NCBI GenBank assembly: GCA_024180945.1
Contig: JAKSGN010000033.1
Coordinates: 124,001 to 188,000, forward strand
Source: Macrophomina tecta
Taxonomy: Eukaryota > Ascomycota > Dothideomycetes > Botryosphaeriales > Botryosphaeriaceae
DNA length: 64,000 bases
Direction of reading: 5' to 3'
Positions 1-11,144 of the stretch are shown in pieces. The notes below the pieces were generated by a model. The model did no database searches, was not told the origin of the DNA, and saw nothing but the letters and a program-made list of their open reading frames with translations. Made by a program: the position numbers and the translations under genes. How positions within the stretch are numbered: position 1 is the stretch's first letter; each line of letters starts with the position of its first letter.

Positions 1-397
1 GAAGGAAGAGCTGAGAGATGGATTTGACCTGGGCAATGCCGTCCTTCGTGTTGAGTTCGAGCGTTGAAGTGGACCAGACGGCGGATCATCCGGTGGTGTT
101 ATTCATTCAACACTGGTCGATTGAGCTCAAAGCATGCTCTGCAAGGCAACAAATAGGATAGCTCCCACGGAAGCGCGGCTGAGCCTCCCTCTGATCTCAC
201 GCTGATCGTTTCACCAATAACATCCAACCCCATGCTGACGCAAGTGTGGCTTAGCGAGTGATCCAGCCAGCCCCTCACTCCAGGCAGCAGGCGAGGACTT
301 CGCTGCGCCTCATAATTCAGGAAAGATTTATATGTCCAATTAAGGCTGATGGATCCCGCCTGTTCTCATCTCGCGCGAATCCCAAACGATAACAAGT
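1..397. other. Intergenic, left edge
   Basis: No gene is recognised here. The stretch is the presumed promoter and 5' leader of the HET-domain gene that starts at 398; no clear TATA box or repeat was seen. Confidence 0.5.
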
Positions 398-2610
398 ATG
401 GCTCCGATTGCAGAGGTCAGTACCAGTTTCGTTGGATCGAGGCACCCAAACGAACGGATATATTCTTCCCACAAACTATGTCAGACATGTCGATGTGTGT
501 TCCTGGATGCAGACTTGACCGATTCCGGCAGAAGAAGGTCCGGACGACATCACTCAACCTTCAAAGCTCTACAGAAATCCGGGCTCAGTGGCTGTCAGCT
601 TTGCCAGATGATATCTGCAGCCTCCTCAGAGAGAGATTGCCCACACAAAGCAATTGGAAAAGACGAGTCTGCGTGGTATATTGATGCAATTTGCTGGCTC
701 GTGGCTCTACCTGGAAGCCCATTCCGGACGTTATCGTTCCGGTACGGTCATGAGCCGCGCCAGTTGATCATCCACAGCACTTCAGGTACGTGAGCCTGAT
801 CGTATTCTGGAACTCAATCTGATGCAACCCAGCTGGGTATGACGTCCCGACACCGATCTGGAGCGACTTCACTGGATCAGAATCGAGTTTGCAGGCGGCA
901 AAGAGGTGGCTCTTGGGCTGTAAAAGTGGACACTTGATATGCAACAAGCGGCCATCTAGCCTCAGCTTCTTACCATCTCGTCTTGTCGACGTCGGATCAC
1001 CAGGCTCCTCGCCCCCGCAGCCTCCTCGTCTGTGCACAAGAGAGCAAATAGCACAGGGAACTCACTACTTTACATTGAGCCATCGTTGGAGAGTCCACAT
1101 GGATAGTAATACGCTGACGAGGAATTCGCTCATCCAATTTTCGAGAGAGATTCCGGCCGCTGCAATTAGCCCGAATTTCCAAGATGCCATGCGCGTTGTC
1201 AGGATGCTTGGCTACCGTTACATTTGGATCGATGCGCTCTGCATTGTCCAAGACTCGGATGAAGATTGGCGTGCCGAATGTTCTCAAATGGGTGACGTTT
1301 ACCGCAATGCCATCTGCAACATATCACAGGACAATTGGGACAGTCTCTTCTCCTCTCGAGATCCCCGGTCATTAGAGCCCATCATCATTCGGTCAGAGAA
1401 GGAGGATGAAGAAGATCACCGTTGGGTCATCCATCACCGCACCCCAGGTTCCGAGACCCTTCTTCGCGAGGCCCCATTGTACACTCGTGGATGGGTTATT
1501 CAAGAATGGTTCATGGCGCCGCGCATCCTACACTTCGGCGAGATAATCACATGGGAATGCTGCGAAGGCTCGGCCTCCGAGGCATTTCCCACGTTTGAAC
1601 GCGGGAGAAAGGTGTTGAACTGGTCCCGGAAAAGTAGCCTCATTGATGAGCAACTCCAAGGCGTGTCGGCCTGTTTAGCAGCCTGGTCGGATCTTATTGT
1701 GACGTACTCCAACACCGGGCTGACATTGTCACGGGACAAACTGCCGGCCATCTCCGCGGTTGCTAAGGAAATCCACGGCCACCTTCGAGAAGCAGGTGGA
1801 GAAGTCGAGTACTTGGCAGGCTTGTGGTCCCAGTGCTTCGCCCAACAGTTGCTTTGGCTATCCGAAAGGAATAAGCGCCCACCTTCGTACCGAGCTCCAA
1901 CCTGGTCGTGGGCTTCCATTGATGGATTCGTCAAACCCGCCAAACCACTCGAATCGCTAGAGAAGAATGTTATTCCCGAGATCCTGCAGACGCATATTAC
2001 TCCAGCAGGAGACGACCAATTTCAGGAGATCATCGGAGCCTATATGAAAGTCCGCTGCTGGCTATGGCCGATCCGTCTCTCCGCAACCTTAGCACTGGGG
2101 GAGAGCGAAGACGGAATTGTTGTGCGCTACGATGTTTCCGAGGAAGAAGCGGCAAGTGCGAGAGGCAATCCACCAGACACCGGGTATCTCATGCCTGTAC
2201 AGGTGGACGCGAAGGCAATCTCCCAGACCTTGTCGTTGAAGAACTCACGTGGTCCTGAAGTCTGCTACATGCCGTACGTGCGCGTTCAGGGACTGGTGCT
2301 GGCGAATGATGCAACCAAGAAGGACCTCTTTAGCCGGATTGGAACATTCATAGTTGAAGTCGACGCGAAAAAGATTGTTTCCATCCCTCCGAATGAGGAT
2401 CGTAAAACCACGGCCGAACGCATTAACACAATGGAATTGAACGAGATCATGGAGCCCACGCTTCGCCACACAGAAGAAATCCTCGATTTGCATTCCTTGG
2501 AACCGGGATTGGGACTTGAGGGCTGCGAAGAACGTCTCAAGGACACTCGGTATCCAATGGAAACGCCGAAACAATCAGGGGGCCAACTGTACACCATTAC
2601 CATTGTCTAA
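398..2610 (+). CDS. HET-domain (heterokaryon incompatibility) protein
   Basis: Predicted 721-residue protein from two exons, 398-785 and 833-2610; the 47 bp intron (gtacgt...cag) keeps the frame. The N-terminus carries a CxxC pair (CQTC, about residue 28) and a second one (CQLC, about 67), as is usual ahead of HET domains. The HET core lies at about residues 208-380: a SHRW motif near 211, then YIWIDALCIVQD near 257, followed by DW(R)xEcxxMgdvYrNA. These are the hallmark blocks of family PF06985. Such proteins act in the cytoplasm in non-self recognition and trigger cell death when incompatible partners meet; many copies in a genome have no known partner. The C-terminal 300 residues match nothing I recognise. 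No partner gene such as het-c or het-s is next to it. Family assignment is firm, allorecognition role is inference. Confidence 0.87.
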
Positions 2611-3267
2611 ATCTCTGATGGCTTCCTTCTATATTGCGGTTCTGCCTATTACTGGGATCAACGACCTGCCCCTTCGGATGAGGGGAATGCCATCTCGAGC
2701 CACTACTGCAGGCTTACCGAGCATCACAGCAGCTTGTGGATGACAGGTCGTCTGAAGATTGAACCACCATCAGGGCCGGCATTTGGGATGAATATCAGCG
2801 CTAGATAATTTGAATATTGATCGAAACTTGCAGCGCACCAACCTTGGCGCCTCCGAATCAGACCGCTCCTTTGGCTGAATGGGCTGCCGCCTTCGTGGCC
2901 GCTTACTCCACAAACGGTCGTGCGAGTGTCAAGCCGTTGGCACTTATCCGTCTTTGGGCTGCCGGGGATTAGCACCTGCCGGGGGCCCTCGTGTGGGAAA
3001 ATTCAGAAGTCTCCGATTGGTCGGGGCAGCATGCAGCTGCACATGTTGTCCTGTTTGTGTTGCAATGGCCCCCACCACGATGCACGCTATGGCCGGGATT
3101 CCACTTTGATCGGAACTTGTGTTGTGCTCCCCGCAGGCGGTATTTTGAGCGTCTATGACTTTCGCACTTTTGCTCTCGACTGACGGAAGTAGTCTGCTGG
3201 CCTTGCGCGGGATTGCCGAGGTTTCATTCTACACAACAACCTGTTCCCACGATTGAAGAAGAGCATT
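2611..3267. other. Intergenic, 3' of HET gene and P450 promoter
   Basis: About 650 bp between two genes on the same strand. It should hold the HET transcript end and the P450 promoter. No gene, repeat or clear core-promoter motif was recognised. Confidence 0.5.
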
Positions 3268-5194
3268 ATGGCACTGATCTCTCTCGCCGCGCTCGCGGGC
3301 ATCGCCCTGATCTCTGCAGCAGCTTTCCGAATAATCTACAACCTCTACCTTCATCCCTTGTCCAAGTTCCACGGACCTTGGTATGCGGCATCGTTCTCAC
3401 TGATTCCAGCAATCATCTCCGTCCTGCGAGTCGAGCCGCAATGGCTACTTTCACTAGCTAAACGTTACGGAAGTCAGTATTCACTGTGCTCGTATGTCTC
3501 CTAAGACTCCTAACCATGACGAATCTCAAGCCGACAAACCAATCCGCATCGCGCCGTCTCTACTCCTCTTTCCTCAACCTGCCGCCATAAAGGATATCTA
3601 CTGGGATCCCAAGTGCAACACCAAAGCCCCTCTCTACGGCACCGGGGCCCTGGGTCCGCCACACCTGTTTACCACCCTTGATGGAAATGTTCACAAGGCC
3701 TTAAGGAAAGCCCTGGGCGGCCCTCAAGTACGCTGCACTCGTTAGCGGTTCAGGATGACCTCGCTGACCTTGCACAGTGGACAATTGGAGGACTCAAGAA
3801 CAACTGGGAGCCGAGAATTGACGAGCTTGTGCAACTCTTCGTTAGTAGGATGTCAGAAAGAGCGGGGAAGAACCAGACCGTGGTGCTGTCCGACAAAGCC
3901 GCGTGAGCGCTGCACTCCATCGGCTCTCATCATTTGCTGACGCTACCTCCTTCCCACAGGGAATTTGCCGCCGATATCATGACGATGCTTTCGTTCACCG
4001 AACCCTGGGGGTTTGTAAGCAACAGTCGCGACGAACGCAACATCCTCAAGAGCTGGCGCGAGGGCCTGGATTACTTCGGTTTCGTGGGGCGCTTCCGCTG
4101 GTTCCGCGATGTGGTCATGAAGACATCCTGGGGCCTCTACTTCATGCCGACCATGGACGACGACAACGGGATGGGCTACCTGATGAGCCAAGCTGACAAG
4201 CAAGTGTCCGACCGGGAGCAGCGGATCGAGAAAGAGCACTACTCGCAGGAGAAGCCAGACTTCCTGCAGCAGTCAGTCCTACCTCCTCTCCCCGCCCCGC
4301 CCCGCCCCCCGTTCGCCGCCCCCCTCATGCCGCAACACCTCCCAAGCTGACCAGACCAATTCGCATCGTAAACAGCTGCCTTGAAGCGCGCATGGACGGC
4401 CAGCCGCTCACGCCGATCCAAAAGCGCGCGCACGTCACGCTCCTCATCCAAGCGGGCGCCGACACAACCGGCACCGCGCTCGGCAGCACGCTGCGCTTCC
4501 TGGCCACGCACCCGCGCGCCCTCGCGCGCTGCCAGGCCGAGATCGCGGCCGCCGAGGCCGCGGGCCAGCTGCACACGCCGATCCAGTTCGAGGAGACGCG
4601 CGCGCGCCTACCTTTCTTCGTGGCCTGCATCAAGGAGTCGCTGCGCCTGCACCCGCCGGCGACCAACCTATTTGCGCGGGTGGCGCCGCCGGACGGCAAG
4701 GTGGTGGGGGGCGGCGGCGGCGGCGGCGGCGGCGGCGGGGAAGGCTGGTTCGTGCCCGCCGGCACCGAGATGACGAGCAACGCGTACGTCGTGCAACGCG
4801 ACCCGGCGCTGTACGCGCCCGACCCGGAGGCCTTCCGGCCGGAGCGGTGGCTGGACGCGGAAAAGGCGAGCGAGATGGAGGCCGGCCAGTTCGCGTTTGG
4901 GGTGGGGCCGAGGGTGTGCTTGGGCAAGGACGTCGCCATCTTGGAGATGTACAAGCTGCTGCCCGAGGTGAGTTTGCTCGCGGCGCACCGCAGCTCGCCC
5001 TCGTCGCGCTGTGTGACGTGCAGGTGGGCCCAGATCGGCGCTGGGTTGTCTGAGCTAATGCTGTGTGCCTGCAGATCGTCCGCCGTTTCGATTTCGAGGT
5101 CAGGCGCGAGGGCAGGTATGTGGTCGCTGGAGGGGTCGCGTACAATCAAGGTTTCGAGGTTCAGCTACGGCTGAGGGAGGGGAAGGCTGAGTGA
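3268..5194 (+). CDS. Cytochrome P450 monooxygenase with polyglycine insert
   Basis: Predicted 516-residue microsomal P450 from six exons: 3268-3472, 3531-3727, 3778-3902, 3960-4271, 4376-4967 and 5075-5194, all phase-consistent with GT-AG introns. An N-terminal membrane anchor (about residues 1-22) is followed by the proline-rich turn HPLSKFHGPW. The I-helix oxygen-binding motif AGADTT, the K-helix ExxR (ESLR), the meander PERW and the heme loop FGVGPRVCLG (thiolate Cys about 461) are all present, so a functional heme protein is expected. It needs NADPH-P450 reductase for electrons. The substrate cannot be told from sequence; the wording of the I-helix region resembles catabolic or detoxifying fungal CYPs. 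Odd: 11 glycines in a row sit between ExxR and the meander, encoded by a GGC repeat. The ATG at 3268 is the first in frame before the anchor. Confidence 0.9.
4707..4739 (+). repeat. (GGC)n trinucleotide tract coding polyglycine in the P450
   Basis: Eleven consecutive Gly codons, nine of them GGC, in exon 5 of the P450. It lies in the segment before the beta strand that leads to the meander, a surface loop in P450 structures. Such tracts change length by replication slippage. Confidence 0.9.
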
Positions 5195-6319
5195 GCGGCG
5201 GCAAGGCGCGGCAGGCTTTGCGTTGGCAGAGTCGCATCTGCGTGTCTGGAGACGTGGATATCGCTATTAGCACTGCCTCACGGGCTGGGATATAACACAG
5301 GGGCCGTCCGCTTGCTTGGGAGTGAGTTGGCCCGCCTCCGGCATTCGTTATGCAAAGGACCAACCGAAGTTCCAATGATGCTGTGCTACCCTGTGAAACA
5401 GTATCCTGCAGGACATTCTGGCGGCGGCGCGGACTTGGCCCCCGGACCCACGGCCTGCCGGATTTCTTCCAAGGCCCGCCTCCACATACATCTTCCGTGC
5501 AGTGTACATTAATCTGGCAAAAAAGATCGAGCCTGACGATGCAACTATTCCTACGCCTATCCGCCACTTCCGAGGTCCGCTGGATCGTCCTGCTCAGCTT
5601 GTGTGGATCATGCATGGCGAGAATGTGAGGGATGAGCGGTGCTTCCCACCCTGCACCTTCTGCATCTCTCACCCTGCCTCTGCATGTTCCTGGAAACATT
5701 GACACCTGTGCATACCCATGCTTGCGCGTCATGTACTTTCCGTCAGCGAAGACATTGCCAACCTCTATCGCATTCCGTCCCCAAAATAGTGCTCGGGCCG
5801 GGCGGTCAGATGCGTGGTGAGGCGCCTGGTATTCGGCCCCCGGTCCCTTAGCGGATCGTATTTCGGCCTGTAAGGGGACTCGATTGTGCCCAAGATTCCA
5901 ACACTGACAATGCAGTCTCTCGGCTGGCTGCTTGTTCCAGGAAACCTAAGCGATTTTGCGAGTCTTGTACCACGTGGGCGTGCTCCTCCCACCTGGGGGG
6001 CCATTTTTCCAATGTCCTGTCAACAATCAACGAACGCTGGCAGAGTAGATCTCGGGTCAGCTGCGCAACGTCCATGCATGCCCCCGGCGTGGCTGCGGGA
6101 CCATCAGTGGCTGGCTCACCCTCCTCCGTGCTCCTAATCAGAATTGTTAAGCATGCTGAGGAACGTGGAGATGGCTGGCAGTGGGTGCTGCTTGCTGCCA
6201 CCTCTACTGTCTTTGGGGTTCCGTGCGACTCGGGCTGAATTTAAGACTTCGCTGGTCAAAAGGATAGGCTCCAACAATAAGGATCCGCCTCTCTGGAGCG
6301 CATTCCAGAAGCCCGCAGG
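5195..6319. other. Intergenic, about 1.1 kb without a recognised gene
   Basis: Between the P450 and the SAT4-like gene. A 210-codon open frame on the minus strand (5100-5732) has no family-like features and GC-rich composition bias; I do not call it a gene. Nothing else was recognised. Confidence 0.5.
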
Positions 6320-7757
6320 ATGGATATCCCCAAGCAGCTCCCGGCATCAGCCAGCGATGACCAGACCGTAGGTGCCCCCTTCCCATAACTGGATTTACCG
6401 CCAAGCTCACCCCATCAGGACGCCATCAGACATTTCACAATTTCATGTATTGTATTGGTGTTCTTCGCCTTAGTTCTCCGCACAGCAGCCAGATACTGCC
6501 TGAAGCTGAGATATGGCTACGAACACGTCCTTCCGATAACATGGGCGCAATTTCTGGGAATGGACGATGGTGAGTGTTCCGGACCGAAGCTTTTGCAGGA
6601 GCTGACATTCTGGAAGTATTTAACTTACTCGCCGTGGTAAGAGAGGGCAGAAAGGAGAAAAGCTGATGAAGCTGACGAAAAGTAGCTGACATTTTGGGGA
6701 CTCACGGTCGCAGTCCTAATAGGTGGGTCCAGAAAGCTTCCTCACACCACCGACCTCAGCTTACTAACCGCATCGTCTGCAGCCATTGACCGGGGAATGG
6801 GAGTGCACATTGAGGTTGTCCTTTACAGACACGGCGTGGAGGGCCTTGACAGGTACAATCTGGTAGGCGGCCCGGAATTGAAGACTCAGAGCTGTAGGAC
6901 TTACGTGAATCCATTGATAGGCCGTTTACTTCTGCGCCATCTTCTACAACACCACACTCGGCATGGTCAAGCTTTCGGTGCTCTCCCTCTACCGGCGCAT
7001 CCTCGCAGGCATCCCGAGCCGCACCTTGCCCGTCCTGAACTGGGTCGCATTCGGCATCGTCAGCGCCAACACGACCATCAATGTCTGCGTTGCGGCGTTC
7101 CAGTGCCATCCAATAGCTGCAGCCTTCGACAGCAGCGTGAAGGGGAGGTGTATCAACCAGGCGGCCTTCTACCTCGGGAACGCCAGCACAGGCATATTCA
7201 CCGACGTTATGGTCTACGGTCTGTCCATCCCCATTGTCAAGCCGCTGCAGATGGAGCCCAAGAAAAAGCTGCAGACGCTGCTGACCCTACTTATGGGGGG
7301 TTTGTAAGTAAACGATGTCGGCGAAGTAGTCGGCTCCCCTTCCCCGTCCTGACATGAGTTTTGCCGCAGTGCCGTCATCACCAGCTGCGTCCGCATGGGC
7401 TTCCTGCCTGACCTCCTCAAAAATCCAGACGCCACGTACGCCATGGCGATTCCCATGGCCTGGTCCGTCGCCGAGCCCACGGTCGGCATCATCGCCAGCT
7501 CTATGCCAGCCATGCGTGCGATTCGATACCTCTGGAGCCCCGAGAAGAAGAACAACTCATCAAGCGCCAGCCGCAGCAACCCCAGATCGGAAAGGCACAT
7601 ACAATTGCAAGACCTTGGTGAGGCCCGTGCGTATCAGAAGGCGAGTACGGGCCACGACACGGAGATTTTGGACGATGATGATAGCGAGGAACACTTGGTG
7701 CAAGCGCGGGGTGGAGCAATCTGTAGGACCACAAGGGTGGAGGTGTCGTACCGTTGA
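6320..7757 (+). CDS. SAT4/fungal rhodopsin-like integral membrane protein (one junction out of frame)
   Basis: Seven-helix membrane protein of the fungal SAT4 (PF20684) type, plasma membrane by inference; function in this family is mostly unknown, a GPCR-like role is often proposed. Proposed exons: 6320-6367, 6419-6569, 6686-6722, 6783-6862, 6921-7303, 7370-7757. Family blocks seen: an LGMDD end of exon 2 (DDW position), DRGMGVHIE, then AVYFCAIFYNTTLGMVKLSVLSLYRR split only by my spacing from the next helix, and PMAWSVAEPTVGIIASSMPAMR near the C-terminus, ending in an acidic tail. Exons 3-6 join in phase. Exon 2 (phase 1 donor at 6570) cannot be joined to the hydrophobic exon 3 (6686) with a canonical acceptor without one base too many, so either this is a recent pseudogene, a sequence error, or an unusual splice. 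Confidence 0.68.
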
Positions 7758-8261
7758 TGCGGGATGAGCTCCCACCTGTACAGAGAATCCCCCAACTTCT
7801 TAGCGTGTGACTTCCGCCTCCTGGATACGTACGAATGAGCGCGTATGATTCCTAAACGGCTTTACTGAAAAACCGATAGTCCCATAAGCGTCTTCAGGTT
7901 TCTGAGTATGCCCCATTAACGATGCAAAGTTTGCCTTGTTAGACTCGTATGACTTTAGCTTCTAACCCAACTCCTATCCCGCCGTCGGCTCGGGCTATCA
8001 CGAAGTCAGGAAAGAAATTACATTGGGGGCTTTGCAAAAGTATCTGAAGGTCTTCAAACCTTTGAGATTGTATATTACGCCTTTTTTTTTTTTTTTTTTT
8101 TTAAAAAATATATACAGCACTATTGACGATTAGGGTCTTATTCAGCCTTCTATCTCTACCTCACGCCGCAGCTCAGTAGATGCTATATTTGCGGCTTTGT
8201 GCGTATACTCCGACCCAGATTCGAGTGTCCTTGTAGTGGCACGCTAGCTCCATCAAAGTGC
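7758..8261. other. Convergent 3' intergenic region
   Basis: The SAT4-like gene (plus) and the amidohydrolase (minus) converge here, so both transcripts should end in this AT-richer 500 bp. It contains a 21-T run at 8082-8102. No gene is seen. Confidence 0.55.
8082..8102. repeat. Homopolymer T tract (21 nt)
   Basis: Uninterrupted T run in the shared 3' region of two converging genes, followed by AT-rich sequence. On the minus strand it would read as poly(A). No flanking target-site duplication was noticed. Confidence 0.85.
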
Positions 8262-11144
8262 TCAGCTAAAGATCGAAACGCCCCCAAAGCCATTTCCAAC
8301 AGCAACAACTCGTGACTGGATCTCCAGCGGGCTTCCCTCAAAGACCACAAAGTCCTCTACGGCGTCAACTGGGCTCTTCAATCCCAACAGCTCGAACACA
8401 TTTGTGCTGATGAGGCCCAAAGCCTCAGACTCGCTGAGCCTTCCTCCGCTATTCACGTAGGCGATGGCGGCATCCAGAGACAAGTGCCTCGCGTCCGACC
8501 CCTGCGTGATGCCAATCGCAGTAAGAACGCCGGCATCGAGAAGGGCGTCGATTGCAGTGCCATTGGTAAGGGGAGCGCCGGTCAATGAGCGTCTTTGGTC
8601 CCAGGACTGCGAGTACTGCAGGAGTGGAGCAAGCACGACACCGACGCCAGCATCCGCGAGCTCCTTCGCAACAAGGTGGGATTCGGCGGCGCCAACAAGC
8701 GTCAGCCGTATATCAGCATGCACGGCGTGCTCCACCTCAGACTTGACGCGAAGCAGTGATGCAATGGTGTCTGCGCTGTCCACACTGACAACAAGGGGAA
8801 GATCGCCAGTAACCACCTGCTTGAGATAAGCCTGTTCGGAGTACTCGGAGCCCGGAGAGGTCTCGTTGAACTCGGCAGCTTTGAGAAGACTGTCTCTGAA
8901 GGCGCCAATGGCGCTGGAGATGGAAGGAGTCTTTCCCCGCTTTGTCCCGAGAGTGAGGACATGGTGCACGGCCACTTCATCCGCCCATACGGCGCCCTTC
9001 TCCAGCGGATGCTTCGCATTAGTGAGGAAGCCGGCGCTGACACCGCGGGAACCACCGCCGGAGAACTCGGGAGCGCTGATGGCTTTGGTGACGCCGTGCC
9101 TGTAAGCGGCGGCCAGCTGCTTGTTATCAAACAACAGCCCGTCGACTGCCCGGCTGAAGACATCGGGGCCGTTGCTGCCATCAGTTGTATCGGATTCAGC
9201 GCTGATTTCGCTGAGGCCGAGGTTGGACCCAAGGACGGTGAATGAAGGTGACAGGTATCCATTCTCCAGCGCTACAGACTTGATGCCCTCCGAAGACGCA
9301 GCGCTGATCTCGAGCTCGCATGTGCCCACGCAGATGACTCTGCCATTCCGGATGACAGCAGTGGATTGTTCCGATGTCTGCTCAAATCCTGGAAGTAGAA
9401 CCCTGGATACACCTGTGAATATGACATCCTTGGCCTCGACTGCCTCCTCCTGCGCCACGGTGACAGCATTGCCGGGGTCAATTGGCTCGGACCTGGACTT
9501 GTTCAAGACGTAAGGTTCCTGATATTGGGCAGTGCCGTCGATCCAGATCTGCAGGGGTGTAGCCCCCACGCTGAGCGGGTCACTGTCCCAGACAACGATA
9601 TCGGCGTCGTAGCCAGCCTTGACCTTGCCAATGCGCTCACCCAGGCCGAGAAGCTCAGCGGGTGCGCTCGTCACACCGGCTAGGGCGGCATGGTAGGGGA
9701 GACCCCAGCGGTAGGCTTTGGCGGCTTCGAACACGACATGCTGGGCGTTCAAGACCGGATTGTCCGACACGTAAACCGGAGTGATGCCATTCTCGAAAAG
9801 GATTTTGCCAGCCTGTTCGGAACCCCGGTACGCCTCGCTCTTATACAGCATGTTGTCGGCAAAGAGGGCCGCAGCTGGCGGACGGCCGCCCCAAGCGCGT
9901 TTGAGGATCTACTGAAATCAGTGAAGAGCTCTTGACAGACGGGGGGTTGAAGTGCATACCTCAGGAACAATATGAGTTTCATGGGCGTGGTGGAAGGCCC
10001 GGACGGGGAATTGAAATTCATTCGTATGGTCGACAAAGGCCTCCAGATCCGGCACGGTGTAGCAGTGGGTGTTGACATGGACCTGGCCGCGAAGGACAGC
10101 AGACAGAGACTCCCACTTGAGGTCTTGAGGCAGGTAGGTGGACATTGCTTCCACACCCTCAGCAGAGGCCGCAGCACACCAATCATCCTGCTCCCTGACC
10201 AAGCGGCTGGCCTGCTCGAACGCATGCCTGAATTCCCAAGACTCGCCCAGCCTGCTGAATGGGCCCTGCTCGCCCACTCTACCGTACACCCTTTTGGCGT
10301 TCTCTCCGCAAGCCATCTTCATGTACCGCCAGTTGCGTTCGGGGTCAGCCAGCATGTCTTCTGCGCTGATTTCCAGACGGCCATCGGGCTTCCCAACAGC
10401 GTGCTTGAGAACATACGCCTCGCCGCCGATGTTGTTGCCCGAGCCAGGCAGAATCAGCGAGGTTGTCACGCCGCCAGATTTGATGACCTGGATCTGGTGG
10501 TCCAACGGATCAATGCCGTCGATGGAGCGGACATACGGCGTGATGTCGGCCGACAACTCGTTCGTGTCCTCATTACCCCACAATTCCGGGAGAGGGTCGA
10601 CGCCGGCATGGCTGTGCATGTCGACGATGCCTGCTGTGAGCTGATGGCCCTGTGCATCGTACACCAAGAGATCGGCGGGAAGGTCGTCTTCCGGGATCTT
10701 GACGCCGACGGCTTTAATGAGGCCGTATTCGATGAGAACGTCAGATTGGGCCCACGAATAGCCCTTGCCAGCCCGGGCGTCTTCTTCGGACGTTCCGGCA
10801 ACGGGGTCGCCAACCCAGACAGTGGCATTCTTGATCAGCGTTGGCTTGTGGCCGTCAATATAGCGGGCGTTGCGGGCACGAGGGCCGCTGGGGTCCTGGG
10901 GCTTCTGCTGCAGCTTCGCGCATGTTGCCAGGTTTGCTTCCAGTCGTTCCAACGACAGAGTCGATCCTTTCCCGTGCTCTTGATGGCGGCTGAGCCGAGG
11001 CTGGGACCATTGAGCGTATGCCAGGTAGACCAAGCACGCGACACCGATGGCCTTGAGGCTGCGTGTTTTCCGGAAGCGCCGACGTGGCTGCGCTGGGCCT
11101 TGGCTGGCCACCGCGCTGTATGTTGGCAGCCCGTCCTTGTCCAT
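8262..11144 (-). CDS. Membrane-anchored tandem amidohydrolase
   Basis: Predicted 943-residue protein from two exons (11144-9960 and 9908-8262) with a 51 bp phase-0 intron. A basic N-terminal tail (RRRFRKTR) and a hydrophobic segment at about residues 30-46 suggest a type II signal anchor, placing the enzyme in the secretory lumen or outside. The first amidohydrolase-superfamily domain has the metal HxH motif at H177/H179 (DMHSHAG), later His residues in HVNTHCY and AFHHAHETH, the catalytic Asp in VSDNP, and the closing GKVKAGYDADIVVWD strand. A second, related domain follows (IRNGRVICVG, then LSPSFTVLGSNLGL where PGF-D-HxH would be expected) and ends in AIAYVNSGGRLSE...LGLISTN. That second copy lacks the HxH pair. 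The family hydrolyses cyclic amide, N-acyl or related bonds; the substrate is unknown. The ATG at 11144 was chosen because an upstream in-frame extension lacks another ATG. Confidence 0.85.

Noticed and set aside
4325..5149. 274-codon minus-strand frame with polyproline
   Set aside because: It is the reverse of P450 exon 5; the polyproline is the reverse of the GGC repeat.
3268..11144. P450, SAT4 and amidohydrolase as a secondary-metabolite cluster
   Set aside because: No backbone enzyme or dedicated regulator is nearby and the genes differ in strand and likely location.
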